The notes under the pieces were generated by a model. That model did not search any database and was not told the DNA's origin. It was given only the letters and a program-made list of their open reading frames with translations. Source: Pseudoflavonifractor phocaeensis (lineage in GTDB: Bacteria; Bacillota; Clostridia; Oscillospirales; Oscillospiraceae). From it: 64,000 nucleotides of DNA. Shown here piece after piece: positions 51,264-59,784 of this stretch. The translations under genes and the position numbers were made by a program. The stretch is from positions 1-64,000 of the forward strand of contig NZ_JADYTU010000009.1 of NCBI RefSeq assembly GCF_021531375.1. Reading direction: 5' to 3'. Position 1 is the stretch's first letter; every line of letters starts with the position of its first letter.

Positions 51264-51343
51264 GCAGGGCGGGGGCTTGCCCCCCGCCGTTCAACGGTTC
51301 TCCTATGGAATCCTGGCGGCGGCCCCAAGGGGCCGCCCTACCA
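51264..51343. repeat. REP palindrome and GGCGGCCCC-type palindrome between PNP and mtaD genes
   Basis: GCAGGGCGGGGGCTTGCCCC and following (51264-51289) is a REP with one extra C in the 3' arm. GGCGGCCCC-AA-GGGGCCGCC followed by CTACC (51315-51339) is the second type. Confidence 0.8.
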
Positions 51344-51364
51344 TGATGGGAGAGAAAGGGTCAA

Positions 51365-52189
51365 TTACATCCGTTTCAGGCAGGCCCGGACCAGGGCGGA
51401 GAACTTCTCCCGGGCGGCCTCGGCGGCGTCCAGCACCTCCTGTTCGCTGAGGGGCTGGTCCAGGATGCCGGCGGCCATGTTGCTGAGCAGGGTCAGGCCC
51501 AGCACCTCCATGCCGCAGTGGGCGGCGACGATGACCTCGGGAGCGGTGGACATGCCCACCGCGTCGCCCCCCAAAATGCGGGCGGCACGGATCTCGGCGG
51601 GGGTCTCGTACTGGGGGCCGTAGCAGTAGAAATAGACCCCCTCCCGCAGGGGGATAGACAGCTCCCGGGCGGTCCGGCGGGCCAGATCCCGGAGCCGGGG
51701 GGTGTACAGGTGGGAGGCGTCGGGGAAGCGGGTGCCGAACTCGGGCAGGTTCTCGCCCCGGAGGGGGGACTCGGAGAACATCTTGATCTGGTCGGTGATG
51801 AGCATCAGATCGCCGGCCTCCCAGTCGGTGCGGACGCAGCCGGCGGCGTTGGTGACGATGAGGGTGTCGCAGCCCAGCAGCCGCAGCACCCGGACGGCGT
51901 AGGACACTTCCTCGTAGGAGTAACCCTCGTAGTGGTGCATACGTCCCTGCATAACGGCCACATTCTGCCCCTCCAGGGTGCCGAAGACCAGCCGGCCCTT
52001 GTGGCCGGGGGCGGTGGAGGCCTTGAAGTGGGGGATGTCCCGGTAATCCACGGCGATGGGGTTTTCCACCTCGTCGCCCAAAAAGCCCAGGCCGGAGCCC
52101 AGGATCATGGCCACCTTGGGCACAAACGTACCCAGACGGGCCCGCACCGCCTCGGCGCTGGCCCGGTACTGTTCCATGGTATAGGTCAT
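51365..52189 (-). CDS. Purine nucleoside phosphorylase (trimeric type)
   Basis: This 274-residue enzyme splits purine nucleosides with phosphate to base and ribose-1-phosphate. Signatures are AMILGSGLGFLGDEV (phosphate loop), FGTLEGQNVAVMQGRMHHYEG, LIVTNAAGCVRTDWEAGDLM, YGPQYETPAEIRAARILGGDAVGMST and the trimeric-PNP end LGLTLLSNMAAGI. AAGGAGG precedes the ATG at 52189; upstream codons of the longer frame are rejected. It is grouped with mtaD for purine salvage and follows a zinc-ribbon gene after 10 bases. Confidence 0.95.
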   Translation of the reverse strand: MTYTMEQYRASAEAVRARLGTFVPKVAMILGSGLGFLGDEVENPIAVDYRDIPHFKASTAPGHKGRLVFGTLEGQNVAVMQGRMHHYEGYSYEEVSYAVRVLRLLGCDTLIVTNAAGCVRTDWEAGDLMLITDQIKMFSESPLRGENLPEFGTRFPDASHLYTPRLRDLARRTARELSIPLREGVYFYCYGPQYETPAEIRAARILGGDAVGMSTAPEVIVAAHCGMEVLGLTLLSNMAAGILDQPLSEQEVLDAAEAAREKFSALVRACLKRM

Positions 52190-52199
52190 AGGGGCCTCC

Positions 52200-52592
52200 T
52201 TACAGAGCGCCGCCGCAGCGGCGGCAGAATTTGTCCTCTCTGCCGCAGGGAGCGCCGCAGGCGGGGCAGGTCTGGGACTGGCGCAGGTCGGCGATGCGGT
52301 CCTTGACCTCGGCCACCTTGGCGGCGGTCTCATCGGCCCGGGCCAGCAGCCCGCTCACCGGGTCGCCCTCGGCTTCCTGGCCCAGATGGGTGTTGTACAT
52401 CACCTGGCCCAGCTGGCGCAGGATATCGTTGAATTCCCCGTTCAGGTCAAAGAGCTGGACGTTCAGCTTGGCTACGTCCACCATCTGTCCGGCCTTCCGT
52501 CCCGCCACCCGGGCGGTGTCGGCGCAGGCGTCGGCGGCCACGTCGGCGGCGCCGCGGATCTTTTCCAGCAGGTCCTTTACCTTGTCGTCCAT
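52200..52592 (-). CDS. Zinc-ribbon protein of unknown function
   Basis: The 130-residue protein is mostly a helical coiled-coil-like region (DLLEKIRGAADVAADACADT, VAKLNVQLFDLNGEFNDILR, ARADETAAKVAEVKDRIADL). A C-terminal zinc ribbon CPACGAPCGREDKFCRRCGG follows. Such small proteins are common in Clostridia and have no known role. AAAGGAG lies 9 bases before the ATG. It heads the cluster with PNP and mtaD, perhaps only by position. Confidence 0.8.
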   Translation of the reverse strand: MDDKVKDLLEKIRGAADVAADACADTARVAGRKAGQMVDVAKLNVQLFDLNGEFNDILRQLGQVMYNTHLGQEAEGDPVSGLLARADETAAKVAEVKDRIADLRQSQTCPACGAPCGREDKFCRRCGGAL

Positions 52593-52713
52593 AGGGATGC
52601 GCTCCTTTCCATACCAGTGGTTCACAATTTTTAGTCTTTATATTTTACACCAAAGCCCATGGGATTGCAATAAAAAGGGGGCGAATCGCCCCCGGGGAAG
52701 ACCGGAACCGCTG

Positions 52714-52749
52714 AAAAAAAGCCCTGCCGTCCGGGTGGGACGGCAGGGC
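52714..52749 (-). terminator. Terminator of the M14 peptidase gene
   Basis: Minus strand: 12-bp stem GCCCTGCCGTCC / GGACGGCAGGGC and a run of seven T. Confidence 0.9.
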
Positions 52750-52789
52750 GTGAGATATGTGTGCGATTCAAGAAGAACTGAGCGAGAAA

Positions 52790-54208
52790 TCAGCGGACGT
52801 AGCGGGGCACCTGGGCGCCGTCGCCGTGGGGCTCGCTCTCGATCATGACCAGGATGGACTGCAGAGTGCCTTCGCACATCTGATCCTGATGCTCGGGAGC
52901 ACGATGGACCATCTGGTCCACGCTGCTGGTGCGGAACCACAGGCCTTCGCCTTCCTTCAGGCCAACGCCGTTGGCGTCGGTGATGTGCTCCACGTCCAGA
53001 CCCATGGCCTTCAGTTCCGCATAGGTGTGGAACACGTCCTTGGTCTCGGGGGTGTCCTCCCACTTATCCTCGTCATACACCTCGATGGTGTAGGCGTGGA
53101 TACCCAGACGGCCGTAAGCGTAGTCGATCATCTCGGCGGAGGTGATGTAGTCGTGGTAGGAGTCCATGGTGTAGCAATCGCTGTCCGCACCCTCGGCCCA
53201 AGCGGCGCACATCTTCTCGGCGGTCTCCTTCATGAAGGGGATGTCGGCGTCCTTGGGGTTGTTCTCGTCATAAGCGCGGTAGCACCAGGGATACAGGACG
53301 CACTGGATGCCGGTGTGCAGGGTGGCCATGGCGTGCATGGGGGTGTTGTACAGGAAGCTCTGGATGGCCTTGACCTCGGGCTCGGTAGCGGGGGCTTCGC
53401 CGCCGGAGGACCAAGCGTGCTGGCCGATCTGACCATTCTCATAGCCCTTGGTCTCGATGTCGAAGCGGTTCCACTGATAGTCGAAGGTGCGGTTCATGTC
53501 GATGGTGCTGGAGCGAGGATCGTCGCCCAGGATACCATTCTTGTCCCAGTCAGGGCTTTCCATACCGAACTTAGCCTTGGTATTGATGCTGCCATCGGCG
53601 TTGGCGCGGTACAGGGTGGAGATAAAGGTATCGCCGTCGATATCGGTGTAGGGGTCGCTGAAGGGAACGCCGTTGCCGTTGCGGTCAGTGGGCCGCAGGT
53701 TGGGACGGTTTTTATTCACGAAGGACTGCTCATAGCCGTCGGGGTTCATGACGGGCACGATGTAAATCACATAGTTCTTCAGAATATTCTTGACATAGGG
53801 GGTGTTGGAGTTGAGGAGGAACCACCAGGCGGTGTACATGGCGGAGGCAGCGCTCTCGCGCTCGCCGCCGTGGATGTTGGCGATGACGCCGATGCCGGTC
53901 TTGTTCTCCTTCTTGCCGGTGTTGCCAGTGATCTCCAGGCACCACAGGTCGCGCTCCTGCCAGGAGGTGCCGATGGAATACAGGTCGGTCAGCTTGGGAT
54001 AGGCCTCAGCCATAGCGGCCAGCTGCTCTTCCAGCTCGGCAAAGGTGTAACGGTAGTTCCAGTCGATTTGCAGGGACTCGGGGACATTTTGAGGAGTGCC
54101 GGGGATAGCGGCGTTTCTGGCCTTTGTGGCGGCGCCGGCGACAGGGATCAGCATGACCAGGACCAGGGACAGACTAAGCAGCCGTTTCAGCAAGGTCTTT
54201 TTCATCAT
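52790..54208 (-). CDS. Secreted M14-family zinc carboxypeptidase
   Basis: The 472-residue protein has a clear signal peptide (cleavage near AGA-AT, residue 27). The peptidase M14 domain shows IHGGERESA (zinc ligands His113, Glu116), DMNRTFDYQW (substrate Arg/Asn), TLHTGIQ (third zinc ligand His) and HAYTIEVYDE (catalytic Glu). It should trim C-terminal residues of peptides or peptidoglycan stems outside the cell. A region with DxDxD-like acidic clusters (DPYTDIDGDTF, SPDWDKNGILGDD) between the zinc motifs may bind calcium. It is a single-gene unit with its own promoter and terminator. The start could be either of two adjacent Met codons. Confidence 0.92.
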   Translation of the reverse strand: MMKKTLLKRLLSLSLVLVMLIPVAGAATKARNAAIPGTPQNVPESLQIDWNYRYTFAELEEQLAAMAEAYPKLTDLYSIGTSWQERDLWCLEITGNTGKKENKTGIGVIANIHGGERESAASAMYTAWWFLLNSNTPYVKNILKNYVIYIVPVMNPDGYEQSFVNKNRPNLRPTDRNGNGVPFSDPYTDIDGDTFISTLYRANADGSINTKAKFGMESPDWDKNGILGDDPRSSTIDMNRTFDYQWNRFDIETKGYENGQIGQHAWSSGGEAPATEPEVKAIQSFLYNTPMHAMATLHTGIQCVLYPWCYRAYDENNPKDADIPFMKETAEKMCAAWAEGADSDCYTMDSYHDYITSAEMIDYAYGRLGIHAYTIEVYDEDKWEDTPETKDVFHTYAELKAMGLDVEHITDANGVGLKEGEGLWFRTSSVDQMVHRAPEHQDQMCEGTLQSILVMIESEPHGDGAQVPRYVR

Positions 54209-54343
54209 TCACATTCCTTTCTTATCCGTCGTTCCTAAATCGTTCCGCGGGGGCCCTATCCTCCTTCTCTTTGCATTTTGGCCAGAGCTGCTTTTGCCGG
54301 AAAAAAGAATAAAACTTGCAGCTCTGACGGAGTGCCTACTGAT

Positions 54344-54372
54344 ATAATAAACAATGAGAAAAAGAAAGTCAA
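54344..54372 (-). promoter_or_regulatory. Promoter of the M14 peptidase gene; gap 54209-54510 otherwise empty
   Basis: TTGACT, 17 bases, TATTAT on the minus strand, a near-consensus sigma-A promoter, with an untranslated leader of about 130 bases. The gap is AT-rich compared with its surroundings and holds no credible gene. Confidence 0.75.
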
Positions 54373-54451
54373 GGATAAAAATGTCACTTTGAACGAAGAA
54401 CAAAAGAAAAAATGGACTGCGGAAGGAATAAAAATGAATAGGGGAGGCTGC

Positions 54452-54492
54452 AAAAAACAAAAACCCTTCGCCGGCGTGGACCGGCGAAGGGT
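54452..54492 (-). terminator. Terminator of lepB
   Basis: ACCCTTCGCCGG / CCGGCGAAGGGT stem with TTTTTGTTTTTTG following on the minus strand. Confidence 0.85.
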
Positions 54493-54510
54493 CGGGGCAA
54501 AAAGCAGCCG

Positions 54511-55158
54511 TCAGAGCGGACCGAATTTGGCCGGGGGCCACAGGGCAAAGACCACCTTGCCCAGGATGTAGTCCTCATCAACCGGGCCCAAGCGGTTGTC
54601 CCGGCTGTCGGTGGAGTTGTTCCGGTTGTCCCCCATGACGAAGACGGAGCCCTCGGGAACCTCCCAGTGGGTCTGTTGCATGAAGGGGTTGCCGCTGTAA
54701 TACATGGTCTCTTTGATATAAGGTTCGTCCAGGGGCACGCCGTCCACATAGACGGCGCCTGCCACGTAGTCGATATCCACCGTCTGGCCGCCCACGGCGA
54801 TAACCCGTTTGACGATGGCCCGGTTGCCCAGGAAATGGGCCGTCTTTTTGTTCAGCACCACGATGTCTCCCTGCTCCGGGTGGTAGCCCAGGGACCAGAC
54901 CCACATCAGCTCCCCGTCCTTCAGGGTGTTGTCCATGGAGCTGCCGTCCACCCGGGTGAGCCGGGCGAAGCAGTTGAACAGCACCACCGCCGCCAGCATG
55001 CAGCCCATGATCATCTGGAGCCACTCGAACAGGTCGGCGCCGGGCCGGCGGGGGGCTTCTTCGGTCTGGCCGGCGTCCTGCCGGGAGGGCTTCTCCTGCA
55101 CCGGAGCGTCCGCGGTGGCCTCCTGGTCCGGGGACAGCTTGTCAAATTCTTCCGCCAA
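54511..55158 (-). CDS. lepB: Signal peptidase I
   Basis: This 215-residue enzyme removes signal peptides at the outer membrane face. An acidic cytoplasmic head is followed by one membrane helix (about 46-66, LQMIMGCMLAAVVLFNCFA). The catalytic serine is in VDGSSMDNTL, the lysine in GNRAIVKRVIAVGG, and box E is VMGDNRNNSTDSRDNRLG. The start is set at TTG 55158, since AAGGAGG is 9 bases upstream and the extra 17 codons lack such a site. It is transcribed downstream of no adjacent exported-protein gene; the M14 peptidase follows after a terminator. Confidence 0.94.
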   Translation of the reverse strand: MAEEFDKLSPDQEATADAPVQEKPSRQDAGQTEEAPRRPGADLFEWLQMIMGCMLAAVVLFNCFARLTRVDGSSMDNTLKDGELMWVWSLGYHPEQGDIVVLNKKTAHFLGNRAIVKRVIAVGGQTVDIDYVAGAVYVDGVPLDEPYIKETMYYSGNPFMQQTHWEVPEGSVFVMGDNRNNSTDSRDNRLGPVDEDYILGKVVFALWPPAKFGPL

Positions 55159-55249
55159 GGGTATGTCCTCCTTCCCCCAATGGGGATGGCCGGTTCGGGC
55201 CGGCTTCAATGACAGATAGTATATGCCTTTTTTTCGGGAAATGCAACCG

Positions 55250-57508
55250 TTACAGGGTCAAACGGGTGACGTTTTGGGCCTGCTCCAGGGCCTGCCCCTC
55301 CCGCCGCTGGCAGGTGAAGAGAAGGATCTGCTGCTCCCGGGCCAGCTCCGCCAGCAGCTCCAGCGCCAGAGTCAGCCGCTGGTCGTCGAAGGCGGCCAGG
55401 GCGTCGTCCAGGAGGATGGGAGGCTTGTCGGGCAGGCACAGGCGGCAAACCGCCAGCCGCACCGCCAGATACAGCTGGTCGGCGGTGCCCCGGGACAGGT
55501 ACAGCACGCTGCGGGGCAACACGTCGCCGGGGCGGGCGGCGGCCCCCTCCAGCTCCCGGGTCAGAGTGACGGCGGCGTACCGGTCCCCGGTGAGCCGGGC
55601 CATGTATGCCCCGGCCAGCTTGTTCAGCTCCGGGGAGAACCGCTCCTGGAGCCGGGCGTTGGCCTGCTTCAGGGTGTCCATGGCCAGGACCAGGGCGTCG
55701 TACTCCTGACGGCGGCGGGCCAGCTCCGTCTCCAGAGCCTCCTGGCGGGCGGACAGGGCGGCGGGGTCTCCCATGGCCTTCCGGCGGCCCAGCGCCTGAT
55801 TCAGCGCCTGGACCGTCTGGTCCAGCCGGGCGGAGACGGCGGCCAGGGCTTTTTCCGTCTCCTGGGGAGAGCGCTTCGGGGGATAGAGCATTTCCAGGGT
55901 GTCGTAGTCCCGTCCGCCCTGGGCGGCCAGATCCTCCCGGCGGCGGCGGCGCTCCTCCACCCGGTCCCGGGCCAGGGCCAGATCGTGATCCAGATTCAGC
56001 GCTCTGGACAGGGCGGCGGAGCAGCCGAACAGGTCGGTAGCCTGGGGAGCGAAGGTGTGGACAAAGCGGAGAAGGTCGGCGCGGCTGTTGTCCCGGCGGG
56101 CCTTCCGGTCGTTGAGGGTGCCCCGGACGGCCTTGGACTGCTGGGCCGCCTCTGCCGCCGCGTCACAGCGGGCGCGGTAGTCCCGGACCAGGGCGTCTAA
56201 CTCCTCTTGGCTCTGGACCTGGTAGCGGGCAAAGACGGCCTGTCCCGCCTGTATGGCCTTTTTGCTCCGAACCAGGGAATAGACGGCCAGGAGAAACAGG
56301 GCCACAGCCAGCAGCGGCAGGCCGGGAGAAAACCACCAGGCCGCGGGCCGCCAGCCGCCCCATGCGGCAAAAATATACTGAGTAAACAGAAGAATCGCGG
56401 CGGCAAAGGCCAGGGACAGCCAACCCCGGCGCTTCCAAGTCGCAGCCTGGGTACGGCTCTGTTCGGCGGCCCGCAGCTGGCGGGCGACCTGCTCCGCTGC
56501 TTCCTCCCCGGACAGTCCGGTGAAATGCTGGTCCTGGGCGGCGATCTGGGCCTGGACATAGGCCTCGTCGGCCTCCTTCAGGGCGGCTTCCCCCTGCTTG
56601 ATCTCCTCGTCCAGGACCTTCAGATATTGTAGCTCCCCCTGGGCCTTTTTCAGCAGCTCCCGGTCGGGGATGGCGCCGTACTTGGCCGACTCCCCCTCCA
56701 GGGCGGTGAGCTGGGCCCGGGCGGCGTTCAGCTCCTCTCCCGCCTGGGCGTAGCGGCGGTTCAGTTCCCGCTGGGCCAGACGGCGGTGGATAAACTGCTC
56801 GCTGGCCAACTCGTCCCGCTCCCGTTCCAGAGCGGTCCGTTCCTCCTCCAGCCGGGCGATGCGGTCACTGACCGCATCCTGCCGCTCCAGAGCCTCCCGG
56901 ACCTGGGCCAGCTCCTCCTCCAGCTTGGGGATAAGGCCCACGCTCCGGTTCACCTTCCGGCGGTTGAGCCACTCCTTCAGCCGGGCCTCGGTCTGGGAGA
57001 AGGACACGTCCTCCTCCCCCGAGGAGACCAGAGCGGCGATGCGCTTTTCCAGCTCCGGGGCGGCGGTGACGGTGAGGGAGCCGCCCGAGCCGATGAAGGC
57101 GGAGCGCTCAAAGACCTCCCGGCCCACCCCGGTGAGCAACTGGCCGCAGTTGTCGGCGGTAAGGCCGGGGACGGGCTCCTCCGTGCCGGTGTAGACGGCG
57201 GAGAAGGCGCCGAAGGGGGTGTTTCCCCTGGGACCCCGGCGGATGGTAATGTCCCGGTCCTGGAACTCCAGGGTGACCTCTCCCTCCATGGGGGCGCCCG
57301 ACCAGGGCTGATAGCGGTTCTTGTCGGCCAGATAGCCCTTCCGGTCCCGGTCCCGGGTGTCGATGCCGTAGAGCATCGCCTTCCAGAAGGCGGCCCAGGT
57401 GGACTTGCCCCCCTCGTTGGGGGCCTGGATCAGATTGAGGCCCGCCCCCAGCTCCAGCCGGGCGCGGTCCAGCTTGCCAAAGGTGGCGGTCATGGATTTG
57501 ATTTTCAT
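55250..57508 (-). CDS. SbcC/YhaN-like ATPase with membrane hairpin
   Basis: The 752-residue SMC-type protein has Walker A in APNEGGKST (29-37), signature-like YLSRGTADQLYLAVRLA and Walker B PPILLDDALAAFDD near the end. Long coiled coils (about 190-350 and 415-640) lie in between. At the coil tip two membrane helices (about 364-382 and 394-412) replace a zinc hook, as in B. subtilis YhaN-like proteins. It pairs with the SbcD-like nuclease encoded just upstream (ATGA overlap of 4 bases) for double-strand-break or DNA-end processing, perhaps at the membrane. GGGGAGG lies before the chosen start. Confidence 0.88.
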   Translation of the reverse strand: MKIKSMTATFGKLDRARLELGAGLNLIQAPNEGGKSTWAAFWKAMLYGIDTRDRDRKGYLADKNRYQPWSGAPMEGEVTLEFQDRDITIRRGPRGNTPFGAFSAVYTGTEEPVPGLTADNCGQLLTGVGREVFERSAFIGSGGSLTVTAAPELEKRIAALVSSGEEDVSFSQTEARLKEWLNRRKVNRSVGLIPKLEEELAQVREALERQDAVSDRIARLEEERTALERERDELASEQFIHRRLAQRELNRRYAQAGEELNAARAQLTALEGESAKYGAIPDRELLKKAQGELQYLKVLDEEIKQGEAALKEADEAYVQAQIAAQDQHFTGLSGEEAAEQVARQLRAAEQSRTQAATWKRRGWLSLAFAAAILLFTQYIFAAWGGWRPAAWWFSPGLPLLAVALFLLAVYSLVRSKKAIQAGQAVFARYQVQSQEELDALVRDYRARCDAAAEAAQQSKAVRGTLNDRKARRDNSRADLLRFVHTFAPQATDLFGCSAALSRALNLDHDLALARDRVEERRRRREDLAAQGGRDYDTLEMLYPPKRSPQETEKALAAVSARLDQTVQALNQALGRRKAMGDPAALSARQEALETELARRRQEYDALVLAMDTLKQANARLQERFSPELNKLAGAYMARLTGDRYAAVTLTRELEGAAARPGDVLPRSVLYLSRGTADQLYLAVRLAVCRLCLPDKPPILLDDALAAFDDQRLTLALELLAELAREQQILLFTCQRREGQALEQAQNVTRLTL

Positions 57509-58593
57509 AGGGCCGTGTCCTCCCCATTTTCCAGAGCGGCCAGACCGAACCGGACCGCCAGCTGGCAGACCGGGTCGTCCGGTTCCGCCCGGCACTTGTC
57601 CCACATGGCCTGAAGAAACAGCCCCGTGAGGGTGTCCTCCTCCCGCCGGGCCCACAGGTCCCGGGGCAGGCGGGTCCGGTCCAGCAGGGTCAGGCCGTAG
57701 AACCGGGGGGCCAGGGCCCGTTCCAGAGCGGCCAGGTCGGGGACCTCCCCCTCCCCGGTGAGGATCAGGCGGTAAATGTCGTCTTGGGTGTCCTGGGGCA
57801 GGGCGGCGGCTGCGGCGGCCAGGGCGCTCGCCACCCCGGTGACGTCCACCGTCAAAATTTCATACCGGCGGCGGCACAGGGGGACAAATTGGGCGGTAAC
57901 GTTCCCCGGCTCCGCCTCCACATAGAGGACCCCCTTCTCCCCCAGCTCGTCAAAGCCCCGGCCCTCGGGACAGCCGGGGTAGGCCCAGAAGGTGTCCCCC
58001 GCCCGGTTCAGACCGCTGAACTGGTGGACATGACCCAGGGCCAGGTAATCCAGGCCGCTGGCGGCAATGTCCTCCGGGGTGATGGGGCCGTAATTACTCT
58101 GGGGAGCCGTGTCCCCGTGGAGGCACATGAGCCGGAGGACGCCCTTCTCCCCTTCCGTCCGGAAGCCGGCCAAAGGGCTGTCTTCCTGGTGAGGGGCGGT
58201 GAAGGCCCGGCCGTACACCGTACAGTTCAGCCGGGGCAGGTCCACCCGCTCCATGGCCCCGTCCCGGAAGATATGGACGTTGTCCGGCCACTCCAGGGTG
58301 GCGTACACCGACCGGGGGGAGTAGAAGTCGTGGTTGCCCGGGGCGATGAACACCGGGCAGGGGATGTCGCCAAGGACCCGGGCCAGAGCCTGGGCGGTCT
58401 CCCGGTAACAGCGCTGGGAGTCCAGCAGGTCGCCGGAGAGCAGCACCAGGTCGGCCTCCCGTTCCCGGGCCAGCCGGTCCAGCCGGTCCAGCAGGTCCCG
58501 CTGCTCCTCCCGGCGCCGGGCGGCCTGTTCCGGGGTCAGGCCGGAAAAGGGGCTGTCCAGATGGAGGTCAGCCCCGTGGATCAATTTCAGCAT
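57505..58593 (-). CDS. SbcD/Mre11-like DNA repair nuclease
   Basis: The 362-residue metallophosphoesterase has the five motifs ADLHLDSPF, LSGDLLDSQ, APGNHDFYS, MCLHGD and LGHVHQF. A C-terminal domain (about 245-362) of the YhaO kind contacts the ATPase partner. The two genes overlap by four bases, so equal synthesis is likely. It probably cuts DNA ends in an ATP-regulated complex. The start lies 42 bases from a MITE-like element. Confidence 0.93.
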   Translation of the reverse strand: MLKLIHGADLHLDSPFSGLTPEQAARRREEQRDLLDRLDRLAREREADLVLLSGDLLDSQRCYRETAQALARVLGDIPCPVFIAPGNHDFYSPRSVYATLEWPDNVHIFRDGAMERVDLPRLNCTVYGRAFTAPHQEDSPLAGFRTEGEKGVLRLMCLHGDTAPQSNYGPITPEDIAASGLDYLALGHVHQFSGLNRAGDTFWAYPGCPEGRGFDELGEKGVLYVEAEPGNVTAQFVPLCRRRYEILTVDVTGVASALAAAAAALPQDTQDDIYRLILTGEGEVPDLAALERALAPRFYGLTLLDRTRLPRDLWARREEDTLTGLFLQAMWDKCRAEPDDPVCQLAVRFGLAALENGEDTAL

Positions 58594-58635
58594 AGGGATT
58601 GTTCCTTGCCTTTCTGTGAGGTTGAGATGAGAGAT

Positions 58636-58879
58636 AAATTTTAGTTTATGGATGTATTATGGGGCGTCGGGGACGCCGCCCCCTACGCACGGTTTACAAT
58701 ATGGCTTCGTAGGGGGCGGCCTCTGGACGCCCCGCCCGTAGGGCGGCCCCTTGGGGCCGCCGCCAAAATGGCAGCTGTCGGACGGCGGGGGCCGATTCCC
58801 CCCATCGGGGGGAAATGGCCGAAGGCCAAAAGGGGGAGGGATAAGCCCTCGCCCTACATGAAACGATAAACTAAAATTT
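58636..58879. mobile_element. MITE-like element, 244-bp copy
   Basis: Perfect 14-bp terminal inverted repeats AAATTTTAGTTTAT (58636-58649) and ATAAACTAAAATTT (58866-58879). The first roughly 145 bases are almost identical to the copy at 28516. The rest is longer by about 50 bases through an added CCCCCCATCGGGGGG palindrome and an imperfect GC-rich tail ending GCCCTAC. No reading frame is seen. It lies three bases from the ymdB stop codon. Confidence 0.75.
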
Positions 58880-58882
58880 AAA

Positions 58883-59659
58883 TTATTCCTGGATATCCAC
58901 CCGGCAGACATCCACACAGCGCTTTTTCTCCGTGTCGATGGTAAACAGGCAGGCGTTGAGCTTGCAGTTGCCCTCGGCCTCCTCATACCGCCGGGGCAGC
59001 CCACCCAGGAACAGGTTGATGGAGTGGTCGGGCTTGATGCCCAGCACCGACCGGCTGGGGCCGGTCATGCCCAGATCGGTGACGAACCCCGTGCCCTTGG
59101 GCAGGATCTGGGTGTCGGCGGTGGGCACATGGGTGTGGGTGCCCCACACCGCCTGGACCCGTCCGTCCAGATACCAGGCCATGGCACCCTTCTCGCTGGT
59201 GGCCTCAGCGTGGAAGTCCACCAGAGCCAGGTCATAGCCCCCGTCCCGGAGCAGGGCGTTGGCCGCCTTGAAGGGGCTGTCCAGATTGGGGTTGAGCTCC
59301 ACCCGGCCCATCAGATTGAGCACGGCGATCCGCAGGCCCTTGCAGGCGTAGACTCCCATGCCCCGCCCCGGCACCCGGCCGGCGTAGTTGGCGGGACGAA
59401 GGATGCGCGGCTCCTTGTCGAGAAAGTCCCCGATCTGGATGCGGTTCCAGGTGTGGTTGCCCAGGGTGATAACGTCGGCGCCGGCCTCCAGGATGCCCCG
59501 GGCCTGCCGGGGGGTGATGCCCACGCCCGAGGCGTTCTCTCCGTTGACCACGGTAAAGTGGACGCCCAGCTCCTGCCGCAGCCCGGGCAGCCGGCGGGCC
59601 AGAATGTCCTGGCCCCCCTCTCCTACCACGTCGCCCACAGCTAAAATCTTCAGCAGCAT
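58883..59659 (-). CDS. ymdB: YmdB-family 2',3'-cyclic-nucleotide phosphodiesterase
   Basis: The 258-residue metallophosphoesterase includes LKILAVGDVVGEGGQDIL, VNGENASGVGITPRQA, ITLGNHTWNR, VDFHAEATSEKGAMAWYLDG, GTHTHVPTAD and FVTDLGMTGPSRSVLG. YmdB controls motility, biofilm and sporulation gene expression in B. subtilis. The ATG at 59659 is preferred over upstream Met codons because GAGGAGG is 8-9 bases before it. Confidence 0.95.
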   Translation of the reverse strand: MLLKILAVGDVVGEGGQDILARRLPGLRQELGVHFTVVNGENASGVGITPRQARGILEAGADVITLGNHTWNRIQIGDFLDKEPRILRPANYAGRVPGRGMGVYACKGLRIAVLNLMGRVELNPNLDSPFKAANALLRDGGYDLALVDFHAEATSEKGAMAWYLDGRVQAVWGTHTHVPTADTQILPKGTGFVTDLGMTGPSRSVLGIKPDHSINLFLGGLPRRYEEAEGNCKLNACLFTIDTEKKRCVDVCRVDIQE

Positions 59660-59747
59660 GATCATATCCTCCTCGAGGGATGTCCCCGTGCGGTTTCTTT
59701 TCACATCCCATTATTATAAAGGATTCCCCTAAAATAAGCAACTGAGT

Positions 59748-59780
59748 AAAAAACAGAGGGACGGCGTTTGCCGTCCCTCT
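59748..59780 (-). terminator. Terminator of the acyltransferase gene
   Basis: AGAGGGACGGC / GCCGTCCCTCT, 11-bp stem with a 4-base loop and TTTTTT on the minus strand. Confidence 0.9.
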
Positions 59781-59784
59781 TGCC

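Noticed and set aside
54278-54571. 97-codon plus-strand frame in the AT-rich gap
   Set aside because: It runs through the peptidase promoter and the lepB terminator in antisense and has no ribosome site or homology I recognise.
58636-58879. CRISPR-like look of the stacked repeats
   Set aside because: The units are palindromes of different sequence without regular spacers, and no cas genes are in the window.
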